NCBI GenBank assembly: GCA_963761435.1
Contig: CAVXHJ010000006.1
Span: 62,001 to 126,000 of the forward strand
DNA from: Roseiarcus sp963761435
GTDB taxonomy: Bacteria > Pseudomonadota > Alphaproteobacteria > Rhizobiales > Beijerinckiaceae
Length of the DNA: 64,000 nt
Direction: 5' to 3'
The notes below the pieces were generated by a model. That model was not told the DNA's origin. It was given only the letters and a program-made list of their open reading frames with translations, and did not search any database. How positions within the stretch are numbered: position 1 is the first letter of the stretch; the number at the start of each line of letters is the position of its first letter. Shown piece after piece: positions 54,236-61,972 of this stretch. The translations under genes and the position numbers were made by a program.

Positions 54236-55246
54236 ATGAAGTTTGCCACCCATGACGACGGTTCGACCGACGGACGACTGTACGTTGTCTCCAGCGACCA
54301 TGCTCGCGCCGTCGACGCCTCGGCCATCGCTCCGAGCCTGCTTAGCGCGCTTCAGAACTGGCGCGAGGTGGAAGCGCCATTGAAGCGTCTGTCCGAGGAC
54401 CTCGACGCCAACCATTCAGCGGTCGGCGTCGTCTTCGAACCGCGGCTGTGCCTGGCGCCGCTGCCTCGCGCTCCGCAGTGGTGTGACGGATCGGCCTTCC
54501 TGAATCACGGCCGCCTGATGGAACGGGCGTTCAACACCCCGCCGATCCCGGACTTCGAGACGATCCCGGTCATGTACCAGGGCGCAAGCGACGACTTTCT
54601 GGGACCTTGTGTCGACACCCCGTTCGCTAGCGAGATGCACGGGATCGACTTCGAGGGCGAGTTCGGGGTGATCGTCGACGAGGTTCCGATGGGGACGTCC
54701 GCGCAAGCCGCGGCGAATTGTATCCGCCTCATCGTTCAGATCAATGACTGGAGCCTGCGCGCGATCGGCGCTTACGAGATGCCGCGCGGCTTCGGTTTTC
54801 TACAGGCCAAGCCCACGACCAGCTTCGCGCCGATCGCCGTGACGCCGGACGAGCTTGGCTCGGCCTGGAGGGACGGTCGCGTCGCCCTCCACCTACACGT
54901 CGCGCGAAACGGCGAACGCGTCGGCAGCGCCTCTGGGGTCGAGATGGCGTTCTCCTTTCCGGACCTGATCGCTCACGCCGCACGCACGCGCCGCCTACGC
55001 GCGGGCACGGTCATTGGCTCCGGAACGGTCTCAAACAAGGACAGGGCCGCGGGGTCGAGCTGTCTCGCTGAGAAACGCGTGATCGAGAAGTTGGATCTCG
55101 GGGAGGCGCGCACGCCGTTCCTCAAGTTCGGCGATCGCGTCCAGATGGAGGCGTGCTTCTCCGACGGGCGCCCAGGACCGTTCGGACGCATCGACCAGAA
55201 GGTAATCGGCCCTGAAACCTCAAAGATTGGAGAGAAACGTGTTTGA
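54236..55246 (+). CDS. Fumarylacetoacetate hydrolase-family protein
   Basis: 336 residues. FAH-fold motifs with acidic metal ligands: HGIDFEGEFGVIVDEVP, NDWSLRAIG, LQAKPTTSFAPIAVTP and GTVIGSGTVSNKD. The family includes 2-oxo-acid hydratases, isomerases and acylpyruvate hydrolases, a usual step after ring cleavage. The ATG at 54236 has GGGAGGAAC upstream. Confidence 0.87.
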   Translation: MKFATHDDGSTDGRLYVVSSDHARAVDASAIAPSLLSALQNWREVEAPLKRLSEDLDANHSAVGVVFEPRLCLAPLPRAPQWCDGSAFLNHGRLMERAFNTPPIPDFETIPVMYQGASDDFLGPCVDTPFASEMHGIDFEGEFGVIVDEVPMGTSAQAAANCIRLIVQINDWSLRAIGAYEMPRGFGFLQAKPTTSFAPIAVTPDELGSAWRDGRVALHLHVARNGERVGSASGVEMAFSFPDLIAHAARTRRLRAGTVIGSGTVSNKDRAAGSSCLAEKRVIEKLDLGEARTPFLKFGDRVQMEACFSDGRPGPFGRIDQKVIGPETSKIGEKRV

Positions 55247-55611
55247 CAATGGAGGGATTGGAAAACGGGTCGCCGTCATCGGCGCGGGTCCCGGCGGATT
55301 GGCGGCGGGGCTAGCGCTGCACAACGAGGGCTATGACGTTCGCGTGCTGGAGCCGATCTCGTCGTCGGGGCGGATGGCATCCGCTCGGTGGTTTCGCGGA
55401 AGCTGTGGGGAGACCCCAAGCTCTTTCCCTTGAATATTGTCGTGAATTTGGGGTTCACCTCGGTCAAGGGAATTGACCGATCCGTCGGTAAGCTCGCCTT
55501 GGCGATACGAAGGAGGTGGCGGGCGTCGTCGTCTTTCTCGCCTCCCCGGCTGGGGCGTTCATCACCGGCCAGACAGTCGTCGTCGATGGCGGAACACTGA
55601 TCGGAGACTGA
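55239..55611 (+). pseudogene. Mosaic relic: FAD monooxygenase pieces joined to the end of a short-chain dehydrogenase
   Basis: From GTG 55239 the frame reads VAVIGAGPGGLAAGLALHNEG and YDVRVLE, the start of an FAD monooxygenase. Another frame near 55371 gives DGIRSVVSRKLWGDPKLF, an inner piece of the same kind of enzyme. Then LGDTKEVAGVVVFLASPAGA and FITGQTVVVDGGTLIGD, the C-terminus of an SDR, ends at 55611. Three fragments from at least two genes show that internal deletions removed most of two enzymes. Confidence 0.7.
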
Positions 55612-56532
55612 ATGCGCGTTCTCGTTTCTGGCGCTGCGGGCTTCCTCGGTCGGGCGCTCCTTCGCACTCTTGCCTCGCGCTCGCGGGACGACCGGATCAC
55701 GGCGCTGGACATGATCGTCCCCTCATCCGAAGTCGCCACATCCGGTCAGATCTGCTGGCTGACGGGCGCCATTGGCGAACGAGATGTGATGGAGAAAGCC
55801 CGGCTTCAGGAGTTTGACATCGTCTATCATCTTGTCAGCGTCCCCGGCGCTCTCGCTGAACGCGAGCCCGCACTGGGCCGGCGCGTCAATCTCGACGCGA
55901 CGCTTGACCTGTTCGATCGGCTGGCTGCGTCCAGCCGTCGGCCGCGGGTTGTTTACGCAAGCAGCGTCGCAGTCTACGGCGACATGGACGGACAGTCGAT
56001 CGGGGCTGACAGTCCGACCCGGCCCACGAGCACCTACGGCGCGCACAAGCGGATGGCGGAAATCGCGCTTGGAGATCATTCCCGGCGGGGCGAGCTTTCA
56101 GGAATAGCGCTGCGCCTTCCAGGCCTCATCGCGCGACACGGAAAAGCGACCGGCTTCGGCTCGGCCTTCATGAGCGAACTGCCGCGGGCCTATGCGGCGG
56201 CCGAGCCCTACGTCTGCCCGGTCTCCGAGCAGGCCACCGCATGGTGGATGTCGGTAAGCTGCGCTGCCAGCAATCTGGCCAGAGCAGCCTCGATCGACGT
56301 CTGCGGCGAGCTTCAGCTTCCCGCGCTTCGATTGTCAGTCGCCGAGATCGTCGATGCGCTTTCCGATCTTTTCGGGCCCGATCGCCGGGCGCTCGTTTCG
56401 TTCAATCCAGACAAGCGCATCGAAGCGCTGTTTGGCCGCTATCCCGAACTGACGACCGCGAAGGAAGAGGCGCTCGGCTTTGCACACGACGGTACGCCGA
56501 CAAAGCTTGTCAAGGAGGCCTTAGCGCCATGA
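55612..56532 (+). CDS. NAD-dependent epimerase/dehydratase (extended SDR)
   Basis: 306 residues. Rossmann motif MRVLVSGAAGFLGRALL at the N-terminus, active-site TYGAHKRMAE (YxxxK) near 144, and the Ser in YASSVAVYG. It resembles DenD-like D-erythronate dehydrogenases, but the island context suggests another substrate. Its start follows the relic's stop directly (TGAATG). Its stop overlaps the cyclase start by four bases. Confidence 0.82.
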   Translation: MRVLVSGAAGFLGRALLRTLASRSRDDRITALDMIVPSSEVATSGQICWLTGAIGERDVMEKARLQEFDIVYHLVSVPGALAEREPALGRRVNLDATLDLFDRLAASSRRPRVVYASSVAVYGDMDGQSIGADSPTRPTSTYGAHKRMAEIALGDHSRRGELSGIALRLPGLIARHGKATGFGSAFMSELPRAYAAAEPYVCPVSEQATAWWMSVSCAASNLARAASIDVCGELQLPALRLSVAEIVDALSDLFGPDRRALVSFNPDKRIEALFGRYPELTTAKEEALGFAHDGTPTKLVKEALAP

Positions 56533-57320
56533 CCCTCGTATTCCCGAAATTCCGCCTGCTGGACCTCTCCGTCACTCTCTCCAACAATCCTCACACCGAC
56601 CCGCCCGGTCTGGGGCCGCAGATCGAATATGCGGACCACAAGCAAGGCCTCGGCGAAATGCTGCGGATGTTTCCGGGGCTCAAAGCGGACGATCTGCCGG
56701 ACGGCGAAGCCTGGGGCGTTGAACGCCTGCGCGTAACCGCCCACAATGGCACCCACATTGACGCGCCGTGGCACTACGCCTCGACGCAGGACCGCGGCAA
56801 GCCTGCCATGACGATCGAGCAGTTGCCGCTTGATTGGTGCTTCCAGCCGGGGGTGAAGCTCGACTTCCGTAGTCGGCGGGATGGCTATGTCGCGACCGCC
56901 AAAGACGTGGCGGACGAACTTGACCGCATCGGTCACGCGCTCAAGCCCCTCGACATCGTCGTCGTCAATACCGCAGCGGGCGCCAAGTACGGGCAGCCGG
57001 GCTACGTCGACGCGGGTTGCGGCATGGGGCGGGAGGCGACACTTTACCTGCTTGAGCAGGGGGTCCGGGTTGTCGGCACCGACGCTTGGAGCTGGGATGC
57101 GCCGTTCTCATTCACCCGGCAGCGTTTTGCAGACAGTGGCGACGCTCGGATCATCTGGGAAGGCCATAAAGCGGGCCGCGACATCGGCTACGGACAGATG
57201 GAGAAGCTGGCCAACCTCAACCAACTTCCCGCCGACGGCTTCTGGATCTCGTGCTTCCCATACAAGATCGAGAAAGGCTCGGCCGGCTTCATCCGCGCCG
57301 TCGCGTTCTTGGATGCGTGA
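56529..57320 (+). CDS. Cyclase-family (kynurenine formamidase-like) hydrolase
   Basis: 263 residues. The metal-binding signature HNGTHIDAPWHY lies near residue 75; FPYKIEKGSAGFIRAVAF ends the fold. The family includes arylformamidases, isatin hydrolases and polyketide cyclases, mostly ring-opening or amide-cleaving metal enzymes. The ATG at 56529 is inside the upstream stop. It is the last gene on this strand in the island. Confidence 0.87.
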   Translation: MTLVFPKFRLLDLSVTLSNNPHTDPPGLGPQIEYADHKQGLGEMLRMFPGLKADDLPDGEAWGVERLRVTAHNGTHIDAPWHYASTQDRGKPAMTIEQLPLDWCFQPGVKLDFRSRRDGYVATAKDVADELDRIGHALKPLDIVVVNTAAGAKYGQPGYVDAGCGMGREATLYLLEQGVRVVGTDAWSWDAPFSFTRQRFADSGDARIIWEGHKAGRDIGYGQMEKLANLNQLPADGFWISCFPYKIEKGSAGFIRAVAFLDA

Positions 57321-57416
57321 CGGGCAGGCTTTCGAACGTCCACGGCGCGTCGGGCTGATTGCGGCGCTCCGTCGATTGCAATGAACTTCTATTGAGCGAC
57401 TTGCGTGAGAGCGGTC
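57321..57416. other. Short gap after the cyclase gene
   Basis: No gene, repeat or clear terminator recognised. Confidence 0.3.
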
Positions 57417-57697
57417 ATTCGCCTCGCTAAACTTTTTGCCGGCGAGCAGGCGTTCACTCAGGCGTTCACTTATGAGCAAACCGAATTGGGCCGCTTCCAC
57501 CACGGCTATCAGAAGCTGACGGCGTCGTTCCAGGGGAGGCGGCGGTCCTGAGATACCACGAGAGAGAGCGACCGGTGCGCACGGCGAGCGTAAACCAAGT
57601 GCGCCAGCCGATCTATCGCTCCGCGGCCGGGCGCCGGCGCAAACATGCTGCGTACTTGCAGCCATGGCTTGCCGCGCTGGCGGCTCCCGGCGCGTAG
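57417..57697 (+). pseudogene. Relic of a TPR-sulfotransferase C-terminus
   Basis: The frame reads IRLAKLFAGEQAFTQAFTY, then EQTELGRFHHGYQKL. After a frame break comes VLRYHERERPVRTASVNQVR, QPIYRSAAGRRRKHAAYLQP and a stop at 57695-57697. This is the end of the bacterial TPR-sulfotransferase family. A 12-base tandem duplication (CAGGCGTTCACT) and a deletion between the halves show decay. Confidence 0.7.
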
Positions 57698-57763
57698 ACT
57701 TGGAAACGGACCTAGGCGCTTCCCCGCTCTCGCGAATGGCGGCGGGGTGGCGCGTCTGCGCCC

Positions 57764-58567
57764 TTACTTCCCGAGCGCCTTCTTGAACGCCGTGAACTCG
57801 GCGTCGGGGATCTCGACGAGGTGCTTTTCTTCCGGATAGGCGCCGGTTTCGACGTCCGAGCGGAACTCCTTGAAGGCGGCGATGCGCTCCTTCTGCAGCC
57901 GGTCGAGTTCGGTCCGGAAGTCGCGGTAGACCTTGGCGTGGCGAGGCCGGTGTCCGCGCGTATAGCCGAGCACGTCCTCGGCGAAGAGATATTGCGCGTC
58001 GCAGCCCGAGCCCGCGCCCATCGACATGAGAAAAAGCGACGTCCGCATCGAGATCTCCGTCGCGACGCGCGCCGGCACGACTTCGATCTCGGCGCCGACG
58101 GCGCCCGCCGCCTCGAGCGCCTTGACGTGTTCGTAGACGCTCAGCGCCTGCGCCGCCGTCCGGCCGACCGCCTTGAAACCCCCGGTCCAGGTCGCGCGCG
58201 CCGGGATGAGGCCGACATGTCCGACGATCGGAATGCCCTCGGCTGCAAGTTTCCCGATCGTATCGAGGCTGCCCGCACAGTAGAAGGCATCGCCGCCCGT
58301 CATGATGCCCGCATGCGCGGCGCGAAGATAGTCCTCGTAGGTGCAGTGCTGGCCGTAGATGAGGCCGACCTGGACAAAACAATCGCCCGCCGCCTCGCGC
58401 ATCGCCGGCGACCACAAGGGCTCGATAATCGAAAGAATGTCGATGCCTGCCGCCGCTGCGGCGGCCGCTTCGTCGTGCGTCTCGACGAACAGCATGGTCA
58501 GTTGCCGCTTGCCCTTGAGCGCGCGCAGGTCGCCAACCGTCAGCCGCTTGTGTTTGGCGAGAGCCAT
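57764..58567 (-). CDS. PanB-like (ketopantoate hydroxymethyltransferase family) enzyme
   Basis: 267 residues, a TIM barrel. It aligns with PanB in GIPIVGHVGLIPARATWTGGF, the YEHVKALEAAGA helix and the EIEVVPARVATEI strand (catalytic glutamate in PanB). The N-terminal metal site differs (FVETHDEAAAAAAAGID rather than the usual YDY/GDS), so the substrate is probably not ketoisovalerate. A retro-aldol or hydroxymethyl step in the island's pathway is possible. It is on the opposite strand to the main operon. The ATG at 58567 has GGAGGGGAGACGC upstream. Confidence 0.75.
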   Translation of the reverse strand: MALAKHKRLTVGDLRALKGKRQLTMLFVETHDEAAAAAAAGIDILSIIEPLWSPAMREAAGDCFVQVGLIYGQHCTYEDYLRAAHAGIMTGGDAFYCAGSLDTIGKLAAEGIPIVGHVGLIPARATWTGGFKAVGRTAAQALSVYEHVKALEAAGAVGAEIEVVPARVATEISMRTSLFLMSMGAGSGCDAQYLFAEDVLGYTRGHRPRHAKVYRDFRTELDRLQKERIAAFKEFRSDVETGAYPEEKHLVEIPDAEFTAFKKALGK

Positions 58568-58989
58568 TGCGTCTCCCCTCCAGTCCTGAGGCCCCGACGT
58601 ATCGCGCAGCGCCGCGCAGAACAAGTCTAGGGACATCGCTCAGCGAGCCATTGACATCTGCAGATTACTCCGTACAGGAGAGTTATCTGAGGAAGACACC
58701 GAATGTCGCCCTACCTCGGCTATTCGGCTCCGACCAACCGGCCGGCTGAGGGACCGGGCCTGTGGGCGTTCCCCGACATGCCGCGGATCGTCGCTGCACG
58801 CATACTTGAAATGATCGGGATCGACTGGCCACAGTCGCTGCCGGCGATCGCTTTCGCCAATGCGCGGGAGACGAAAATGAACGTGACCCGCCAATATTCC
58901 CTTCCGCCTGATGATGAGCTATACCGCCCCGTCAGACTGGAAGAGCGGGTTCATGCTCTGCGGCCTCTGGATGGGGCGGGCCTGAAGCG
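58568..58989. other. Gap with a small inverted repeat and unassigned frames
   Basis: TTGACA at 58651 is followed by ACTCCGTACAGGAGAGT (58667-58683), an interrupted palindrome that may be an operator. A frame from 58703 (MSPYLGYSAPTNRPAEG) has a fair RBS but no known relatives, and it collides with the next gene. A 24-codon frame (58911-58985, MMSYTAPSDWKSGFMLCGLW) ends 4 bases before the regulator. I do not call either a gene. Confidence 0.35.
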
Positions 58990-59286
58990 ATGGAGGGTCC
59001 GGACGAAATCATCCACCAGCCAATCCGGCTGCGCGTCATGGCCGCGCTGGCCGCCCTCGATCCCGGCGAGGACGGCCTCGACTTCACGCGGCTCAAAGGC
59101 CTGACCGGCGCGACCGATGGCAATCTCGGCGCGCATCTCGATCACCTCGCGCGCGCGGGCTACGTCGAAGTGACCAAGGCCTTCGTCGCCCGCCGTCCGC
59201 GGACGACCGTCAAAGCGAGCGCGGCGGGCCGGAGAGCCTTCGCCCGGCACGTCGCGTTCCTGAAGGGGATCATCGCCGGGACGTGA
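58990..59286 (+). CDS. Winged-helix transcriptional regulator
   Basis: 98 residues. One winged-helix DNA-binding domain: IIHQPIRLRVMAALAAL, FTRLKGLTGATDGNLGAHL, LARAGYVEVTKAFVARRPRT. It matches the small single-domain family with an ArsR/MarR-like fold. It lies 41 bases before lrgA in the same direction, so it likely controls lrgAB. Confidence 0.85.
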   Translation: MEGPDEIIHQPIRLRVMAALAALDPGEDGLDFTRLKGLTGATDGNLGAHLDHLARAGYVEVTKAFVARRPRTTVKASAAGRRAFARHVAFLKGIIAGT

Positions 59287-59327
59287 GGGCTCGTTGACGT
59301 TCCGCGCTCCTCGCGGGACAAACCGTC

Positions 59328-59711
59328 ATGATCCGCGGCTTCTTCATCCTGCTCGTGTTTCAGCTTGTCGGCGAGGTCTTGGCGCGCAGCCTAAGCCTTC
59401 CTGCGCCCGGCCCGGTCATCGGGCTTGCGCTCATTGTCGTCACGCTTGTCGCCTACCGGAGCTGGCGCCCGTTCGACGAAGAGGCGCTCGCCGCAAGCGA
59501 CCTCGGACAGGCGGCGCGCGGGCTCATCGCCGCGCTTCCGTTGCTGTTCGTGCCGGCGGGTGTCGGCGTGGTGCAATACCTCGGCCTTCTGCGCGACCAG
59601 GGCGTCGCGCTGGCGGCGGCGCTCGTCGTTTCAACCTTGGCTACGCTGATCGCGACCGTCGGCGTCTTCCTTCTCGTCAAGCGCCTCGTCGGCGCGAAGA
59701 GCGAGGCATGA
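59328..59711 (+). CDS. lrgA: CidA/LrgA-family holin-like protein
   Basis: 127 residues with four hydrophobic segments (FFILLVFQLVGEVLARSL, PVIGLALIVVTLVAY, GLIAALPLLFVPAGVGVVQY, and a last helix). Forms an inner-membrane pore with LrgB; the pair has been linked to murein hydrolase export control, and in other lineages to small organic acid transport. The stop overlaps lrgB by four bases. Confidence 0.92.
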   Translation: MIRGFFILLVFQLVGEVLARSLSLPAPGPVIGLALIVVTLVAYRSWRPFDEEALAASDLGQAARGLIAALPLLFVPAGVGVVQYLGLLRDQGVALAAALVVSTLATLIATVGVFLLVKRLVGAKSEA

Positions 59712-60424
59712 CCCCCTTCCGTCTCTGGATTTACCTGCAGACGACGCCGCTCTTCTGGCTGACGGCGACGCTGGCGGCCTTTCTTGTCGCCGACGCTCTC
59801 GCGCGTGGGGCCCACCGCCACCCGTTGATAAATCCCGTCGCGATTGCGATTGCGCTCCTCGGTGCGCTGCTCAAACTGACGGGAACGGACTACCACACCT
59901 ATTTCAACGGCGCGCAGTTCGTTCATTTCCTGCTCGGGCCGGCGACGGTCGCGCTCGGCGTGCCGATCTATACCAACCTCGCGCTCGTCAAGCGGAACTT
60001 GTGGCCGCTCGTCGTCTCGCTCATCGTCGGGTCGGTCGTCGCGATCACTTCGGCGATCCTGATCGCCAAGGGACTCGGCGCCCCGCGCACGGTCCTGATT
60101 GCGCTCGCGCCGAAGTCGATCACGGCTGGCGTCGCGATGGCGGTCACCGAGGCGCTCGGCGGCCCGGCGCCCCTGACCGGCGTTCTCGTCATCGCGACCG
60201 GCATCCTCGGCGCTGTCGTTGTCACCCCACTGATGAACATGCTTGGCGTCACCGACTACGCCGCGCGGGGCTTCGCCGTCGGCCTCGCCTCGCATGGCAT
60301 CGGCACGGCGCGCGCGTTCGCGGTCGATCCGGTCGCGGGCGTCTTCGCCGGCCTCGCGATGGGCCTCAACGCCGTCGTCACGCCGGCCGTGATCCCCGCG
60401 CTCCTGCCGTGGCTCGTGGGTTAA
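59708..60424 (+). CDS. lrgB: LrgB-family membrane protein
   Basis: 238 residues, about six to eight membrane helices. The family motifs APKSITAGVAMAVTEALGG and GLASHGIGTARAF are present. Works with LrgA. The ATG at 59708 is chosen for its overlap with the lrgA stop. The longer upstream frame is spurious. Confidence 0.94.
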   Translation: MTPFRLWIYLQTTPLFWLTATLAAFLVADALARGAHRHPLINPVAIAIALLGALLKLTGTDYHTYFNGAQFVHFLLGPATVALGVPIYTNLALVKRNLWPLVVSLIVGSVVAITSAILIAKGLGAPRTVLIALAPKSITAGVAMAVTEALGGPAPLTGVLVIATGILGAVVVTPLMNMLGVTDYAARGFAVGLASHGIGTARAFAVDPVAGVFAGLAMGLNAVVTPAVIPALLPWLVG

Positions 60425-60433
60425 GGCGCGCCC

Positions 60434-61846
60434 TCACCGCCTCGGATAGCGCTCGCTGAGCATATCGAACAGTGCCCGCGCCGCCTGGATCTCGCCGCCG
60501 ACCGGCCCATAGGCGCGCGGCTTCGGATTCCAGGCATAGACGTCGAAATGCGCCCACGCCTTCGCTTTGTCGACGAACCGGCGCAGGAACAGCGCCGCGG
60601 TGATCGACCCCGCCATGCCGCCGCCCGAGCCCGAATTCGAGATGTCGCCGACCGTCCCTTCAATCATCGCGTCATAGGGGCGCCAGAGCGGCATGCGCCA
60701 CACAGGATCGCGAGCCCGCGCCGCATGAGAAGCGATTGAGGCCGCGAGCGCGTCGTCGTCGGTGTAGAACGGCGGCAGGTCGGGGCCGAGCGCAACCCGC
60801 GCCGCCCCGGTCAGGGTCGCGAAATCGAACATCAGCTCAGGGGCGTCCTCATCGGCGAGCGTGAGCGCGTCGGCAACGATCAGCCGCCCCTCGGCGTCCG
60901 TATTGCCGACCTCGACCGAGAGCCCCTTGCGGCTCACAAGGACGTCGCCCGGCCGCATCGCCGGGGCCGAGATCGCGTTCTCGACGATCGGGATGACGAC
61001 TCTCAAGCGAAGGTCGAGCCCTTCCTCCATGACGAGCCGCGCGAGCGTCAGGGCCGTCGCCGCCCCGCCCATGTCCTTTTTCATCAGTTCCATGCCGGAC
61101 GCCGGCTTGATGTCGAGACCGCCGGTATCGAAGGTGACTCCTTTGCCGATCAGCGCGACTTTCGGCGCGTCCTCGCGTCCCCAGGAAAAGTCGACGATCC
61201 GCGGGTCCTCGGCGGCGGCGCGCCCGACCGCGTAGATGAGCGGAAAGTTGGCGGCAAGCAGCTCCTCGCCGCGGATCATGCTGACGCTCGCGTCAAAACG
61301 CTCGGCGAGCCTGACGGCCTCCTGTTCGAGCGCGTGGGGCCCAAGCGCATTGGCGGGCGCGTTGATAAGGTCGCGGCCAAAGCCGACCGCCGCGGCGATG
61401 CGGTCGAGCCGATCCTTGTCGACGCCGTCCGGGGAGACGAGGCGAGGCTTCGGCGCCGAATTGGCCTTGAACCGGTCATAAGCGTAGAGCGCCAGAAGGA
61501 AGCCGAGCGCGGCGAGATCGGCGTCCCGTGGCGGATTGGCGAAGCGATAGACGCCTTCGGGCAGCGACGTCGCGAGTTTGCCTGGGGCAAGGGGATCGCG
61601 GGCGGCGGCGTTCTCTCCATCGACGCCGAACAGTACGCCGGCGAGAGCGCCGCCCTCACCCGGAAGAAGCTGGATTCGTCCGGCCTTTGGCTTGAAGCCG
61701 CAGCGCTCCGCAAACGCCGTCGCCGCGGCGCCGATCGACGATTTGATCTCCTCCCAATTATCGCTGCTGATGAACCAGACCGGCGTTGCGTCGGGCGTAG
61801 GGGAAGCGAGTGCGGACAAGGCCTCAGGTCTCCGTCGAGCGGACAA
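60434..61846 (-). CDS. Leucyl aminopeptidase (M17 family)
   Basis: 470 residues. A cytosolic two-metal aminopeptidase. The catalytic part has LIGKGVTFDTGGLDIKP, MKKDMGGAATAL (Lys/Asp ligands) and the family signature NTDAEGRLIVADAL. The N-terminal domain (about 1-150) is divergent, as in the alphaproteobacterial PepB-like branch. Start codon assignment at 61846 is not certain. It converges on lrgB with a 9-base gap. Confidence 0.93.
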   Translation of the reverse strand: MSARRRPEALSALASPTPDATPVWFISSDNWEEIKSSIGAAATAFAERCGFKPKAGRIQLLPGEGGALAGVLFGVDGENAAARDPLAPGKLATSLPEGVYRFANPPRDADLAALGFLLALYAYDRFKANSAPKPRLVSPDGVDKDRLDRIAAAVGFGRDLINAPANALGPHALEQEAVRLAERFDASVSMIRGEELLAANFPLIYAVGRAAAEDPRIVDFSWGREDAPKVALIGKGVTFDTGGLDIKPASGMELMKKDMGGAATALTLARLVMEEGLDLRLRVVIPIVENAISAPAMRPGDVLVSRKGLSVEVGNTDAEGRLIVADALTLADEDAPELMFDFATLTGAARVALGPDLPPFYTDDDALAASIASHAARARDPVWRMPLWRPYDAMIEGTVGDISNSGSGGGMAGSITAALFLRRFVDKAKAWAHFDVYAWNPKPRAYGPVGGEIQAARALFDMLSERYPRR

Positions 61847-61921
61847 GATCCGAACGACTTAACCTCATTTCGCCGGGTCGGCATAGGCCGTGGCGCTCGC
61901 CTGCCGAAAGCGAAGATTTGG

Positions 61922-61953
61922 GGCCGCGCCTCGCAGGGGCACGAGGCGCGGCC
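61922..61953 (-). terminator. Terminator hairpin after the calpain-like gene
   Basis: A perfect 12-bp stem (GGCCGCGCCTCG/CGAGGCGCGGCC) with an 8-base loop, about 20 bases after the stop on the minus strand. Only a weak T-run (AAATCTT) follows. Confidence 0.65.
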
Positions 61954-61972
61954 GATCCCGGTCGGAGGGGGC

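Noticed and set aside
58703..59104. A 133-codon frame upstream of the winged-helix regulator
   Set aside because: It has a fair ribosome site, but its last 40 codons overlap the regulator in another frame and no family resemblance is visible.
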